A DNA stretch of 16,043 nt from JBKCHH01 sp046302855 (GTDB lineage Bacteria > Pseudomonadota > Alphaproteobacteria > Rickettsiales > UBA8987), in contig JBKCHH010000070.1 in NCBI GenBank assembly GCA_046302855.1, positions 1 to 16,043 of the forward strand, in the 5' to 3' direction. Numbering within the stretch: the stretch's first letter is position 1; the number at the start of each line of letters is the position of its first letter. Below are positions 14,675 through 16,043 of this stretch, piece after piece. Under the pieces are notes generated by a model, which was given only the letters and a program-made list of their open reading frames with translations, was not told where the DNA came from and ran no database searches. A program made the translations under genes and the position numbers.

Positions 14675-15584
14675 CTTTCTCCCCAATAATCTTTATCTCC
14701 CACTCTAACTTAATTCCAGTTTTTTCATATACCTTTTGCTGAATTAAATTGCCTAAATCTTCAATATCTTTGGCGGTTGCATTGCCGGTATTTATCAAAA
14801 AGTTGCAGTGCTTTTCTGAAACCATTGCACCGCCCAGTTTATAGCCACGAAGGCCCGCCTCATCTATTAACTGCCACGCTTTTTTTCCAAGCGGATTTTT
14901 AAAGGTTGAGCCACCAGTTTTACTTTTTATGGGCTGGGTTTGCTCTCTTTTTTCTTGAATGGAAGCTATTTTTTTTAAACCTATTTCTTTTGGCTGTGGC
15001 GTCCCTTTAAACCCACCTTCCACAAAAATATAATCTTTAGCCAGTGGATTGGTGCGGTAAGAAAAATCTATATGGTTAAAGGTTTTTTCTTCGCCAGTTA
15101 TTTTGTTTATGCCAATTGTTGAAACCAAAACATCTTTTACTTCAGCCTCATAAGCCCCAGCATTCATAGCAATAGCGCCCCCTATGGAACCGGGAATGCC
15201 AACTAAAAATTCCAAGCCACCCAAATTATGCTCGGCAGAAAACTTAGCCACATTAGCACATAAATTAGCGCAGCCTGCAATTATAGTATTGTTTTCGAAA
15301 GATAGTTTATTAAACTCCGCCCCAAATTTTATTACTACTCCCTTTATGCCGCCATCCCTTATTATAATGTTAGAGCCAAAGCCAATTATAGTAGTGGGGA
15401 TTTTTTGCGGAATTTTGCCCCCATTTTCTTTTAAAAAATTTTTTAAATCTTGTTTATCTTCAGGAATGAATAAAATTTCTGCTTTTCCACCTACGCCAAA
15501 CCAGTTGGTTTTAGATAGGTCTGCCCCAAACCTAACCTTACCCTTCAGTTTAGCGGAAAATTTTTCAAAAATATCTCTATACAT
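14664..15584 (-). CDS. murB: UDP-N-acetylenolpyruvoylglucosamine reductase (MurB)
   Basis: FAD enzyme that reduces UDP-GlcNAc-enolpyruvate to UDP-MurNAc with NADPH, an early step of peptidoglycan synthesis in the cytoplasm. 306 residues. Visible: TNWFGVGGKAE and IIGFGSNIIIRDGGIKGVVI of the FAD-binding part, GGLEFLVGIPGSIGGAIAMNAGAY, the short IDFSYR segment, the catalytic serine motif GGSTFKNP, the LGGAMVSEKHCNFLIN block, and a C-terminal LEWEIKIIG supplying the conserved Glu. First gene of a likely operon with proC and the chorismate mutase-like gene. It is not next to murC or ddl, its common partners. Retention of murB implies that the cell makes peptidoglycan. It diverges from the 23S rRNA, and its promoter probably overlaps the rRNA promoter. 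Confidence 0.97.
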   Translation of the reverse strand: MYRDIFEKFSAKLKGKVRFGADLSKTNWFGVGGKAEILFIPEDKQDLKNFLKENGGKIPQKIPTTIIGFGSNIIIRDGGIKGVVIKFGAEFNKLSFENNTIIAGCANLCANVAKFSAEHNLGGLEFLVGIPGSIGGAIAMNAGAYEAEVKDVLVSTIGINKITGEEKTFNHIDFSYRTNPLAKDYIFVEGGFKGTPQPKEIGLKKIASIQEKREQTQPIKSKTGGSTFKNPLGKKAWQLIDEAGLRGYKLGGAMVSEKHCNFLINTGNATAKDIEDLGNLIQQKVYEKTGIKLEWEIKIIGEKDAK

Positions 15585-15601
15585 TTATTTTAAAATGGTT
15601 G

Positions 15602-15631
15602 TTGACTTATTAATATTAGTTAGACTATAAT
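15602..15631 (+). promoter_or_regulatory. Strong promoter of the 23S rRNA transcript
   Basis: TTGACT (15602-15607), an 18-base spacer and a perfect TATAAT (15626-15631) with A/T-rich sequence upstream that could act as an UP element. Start of transcription is predicted near 15638, giving a leader of about 210 bases before mature 23S rRNA. On the other strand TATAGT (15629-15624) overlaps the same bases and may serve murB. Confidence 0.7.
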
Positions 15632-15695
15632 GCCTGTCCCAAAATTAAAATCAAAAAAAGTTTTTAATAAAATATAGTGAAATTTCAGCATTTTA

Positions 15696-15726
15696 TTGTT
15701 TGTAGAGGTCTTAAAACCTTTATAAT
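15696..15726 (+). promoter_or_regulatory. Possible second 23S rRNA promoter
   Basis: A perfect TATAAT (15721-15726) is preceded by TTGTTT (15696-15701) with a 19-base spacer. Tandem P1/P2 promoters are common for rRNA genes, but this one is weaker by sequence. Confidence 0.3.
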
Positions 15727-15789
15727 CGGTATATGTTAAACCTTTGAGTCAAATAAATGCTAAATTATAAGACAAATATAAGAGACAAG

Positions 15790-15810
15790 ACTTTTTGTGT
15801 TTAAAAAAGT
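15790..15810 (+). other. Hairpin in the 23S rRNA leader
   Basis: ACTTTTT (15790-15796) can pair with AAAAAGT (15804-15810) around a short loop in the leader. A role in pre-rRNA processing is possible but not shown. I see no boxA-like antitermination motif. Confidence 0.3.
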
Positions 15811-15846
15811 TTAGTTCTGTATATAGCGTCGCGAAAATATCAAAAA

Positions 15847-16043
15847 ATAAAACATAATAAGAGCAATTTGTGGATGCCTTGGCGTGTGCAGACTATGAAG
15901 GACGTGAAAGGCTGCGATAAGCTTCGGGGAGTTGCCAATAGACTTTGATCCGGAAATGTCCGAATGGGGGAACCCACACTCATAAGTTAAATTTTTGTCT
16001 AAGCCTTAAAACTTGGTCATAATTTTAGCTTATGCATAAAGTG
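15847..16043 (+). rRNA. 23S ribosomal RNA, 5' end only
   Basis: From GTGGATGCCTTGG (15870 on) the sequence follows the 5' domain of bacterial 23S rRNA: TATGAAGGACGTG, CTGCGATAAGCTTCGGGGAG, TTTGATCCGGA and TCCGAATGGGGGAACCCA. Counting back from E. coli numbering places the 5' end near 15847, within a few bases. The gene runs off the right edge. No 16S rRNA, tRNA-Ile or tRNA-Ala precedes it; murB diverges on the left, so the gene is unlinked from 16S, as in Rickettsiales. After the ACCCA at 15972-15976 the sequence departs from the usual form (see the helix 9 entry). Confidence 0.95.
15977..16043 (+). other. Enlarged AT-rich stem-loop at the helix 9 position of 23S rRNA
   Basis: CATAAGTTAAAT (15981-15992) pairs with ATTTTAGCTTATG (16022-16034) with a G-U pair and one extra base. 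CACT (15977-15980) can extend it with AGTG (16040-16043) across a bulge. In E. coli this position holds a hairpin of about 18 bases; here the arm exceeds 60 bases. It resembles intervening sequences found at this helix in many alphaproteobacteria. Confidence 0.6.

Noticed and set aside
15184..15630. 148-residue plus-strand frame opposite murB
   Set aside because: Antisense to intact murB, and it runs through the rRNA promoter.

Overview
The window looks like part of a reduced, AT-rich alphaproteobacterial chromosome, most likely from a Rickettsiales-like lineage. AspRS, HslV and the monofunctional HisB all resemble alphaproteobacterial versions. Genes are tightly packed, often with overlapping or nearly abutting ends. 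A 23S rRNA gene starts at the right edge with its own promoter and no 16S rRNA, tRNA-Ile or tRNA-Ala in front of it, and this split rRNA layout is a Rickettsiales trait. hisB, proC and a chorismate mutase-like gene suggest more amino-acid synthesis than obligate intracellular Rickettsia retain, so a deep-branching or less host-dependent relative is plausible. This placement is an inference from the sequence alone.

Layout. Bases 1-4471 hold the 3' part of a giant surface protein, open at the left edge: Ig-like repeats, then a DUF285/BspA-type repeat region, then a glycine-rich C-terminal module with a foreign-looking insert. A minus-strand tRNA-Arg(ACG) follows at 4645-4721. A secreted M48 metalloprotease with a TPR-like tail and a tiny membrane protein form a minus-strand pair (4852-6352), divergent from secD (6412-7974).

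Bases 7983-9343 are the most unusual part. A displaced 61-bp copy of the 3' end of hisB lies just after secD, and the intact hisB (9283-9870) lies exactly 1300 bp away. Between them is one gene for a secreted cysteine-containing protein. All seven differences between the copies are synonymous, as expected when DNA integrates at a gene's 3' end and restores its reading frame. hslV (9953-10504) diverges from hisB and lacks hslU next to it. A lipoprotein gene and aspS follow on the plus strand.

The minus-strand genes murB, proC and the chorismate mutase-like gene (15584 down to 13332) overlap one another and look like one operon, ending one base from the aspS stop. A 262-bp leader region with a strong promoter then leads into the 23S rRNA, whose first domain carries an enlarged, AT-rich helix where helix 9 should be.

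The genes mostly serve housekeeping roles: envelope assembly and quality control (SecD, M48 protease, MurB), protein turnover (HslV), translation (AspRS, tRNA-Arg, 23S rRNA) and amino-acid synthesis (HisB, ProC, chorismate mutase). The accessory content is the mosaic surface protein and the one-gene insert at hisB.
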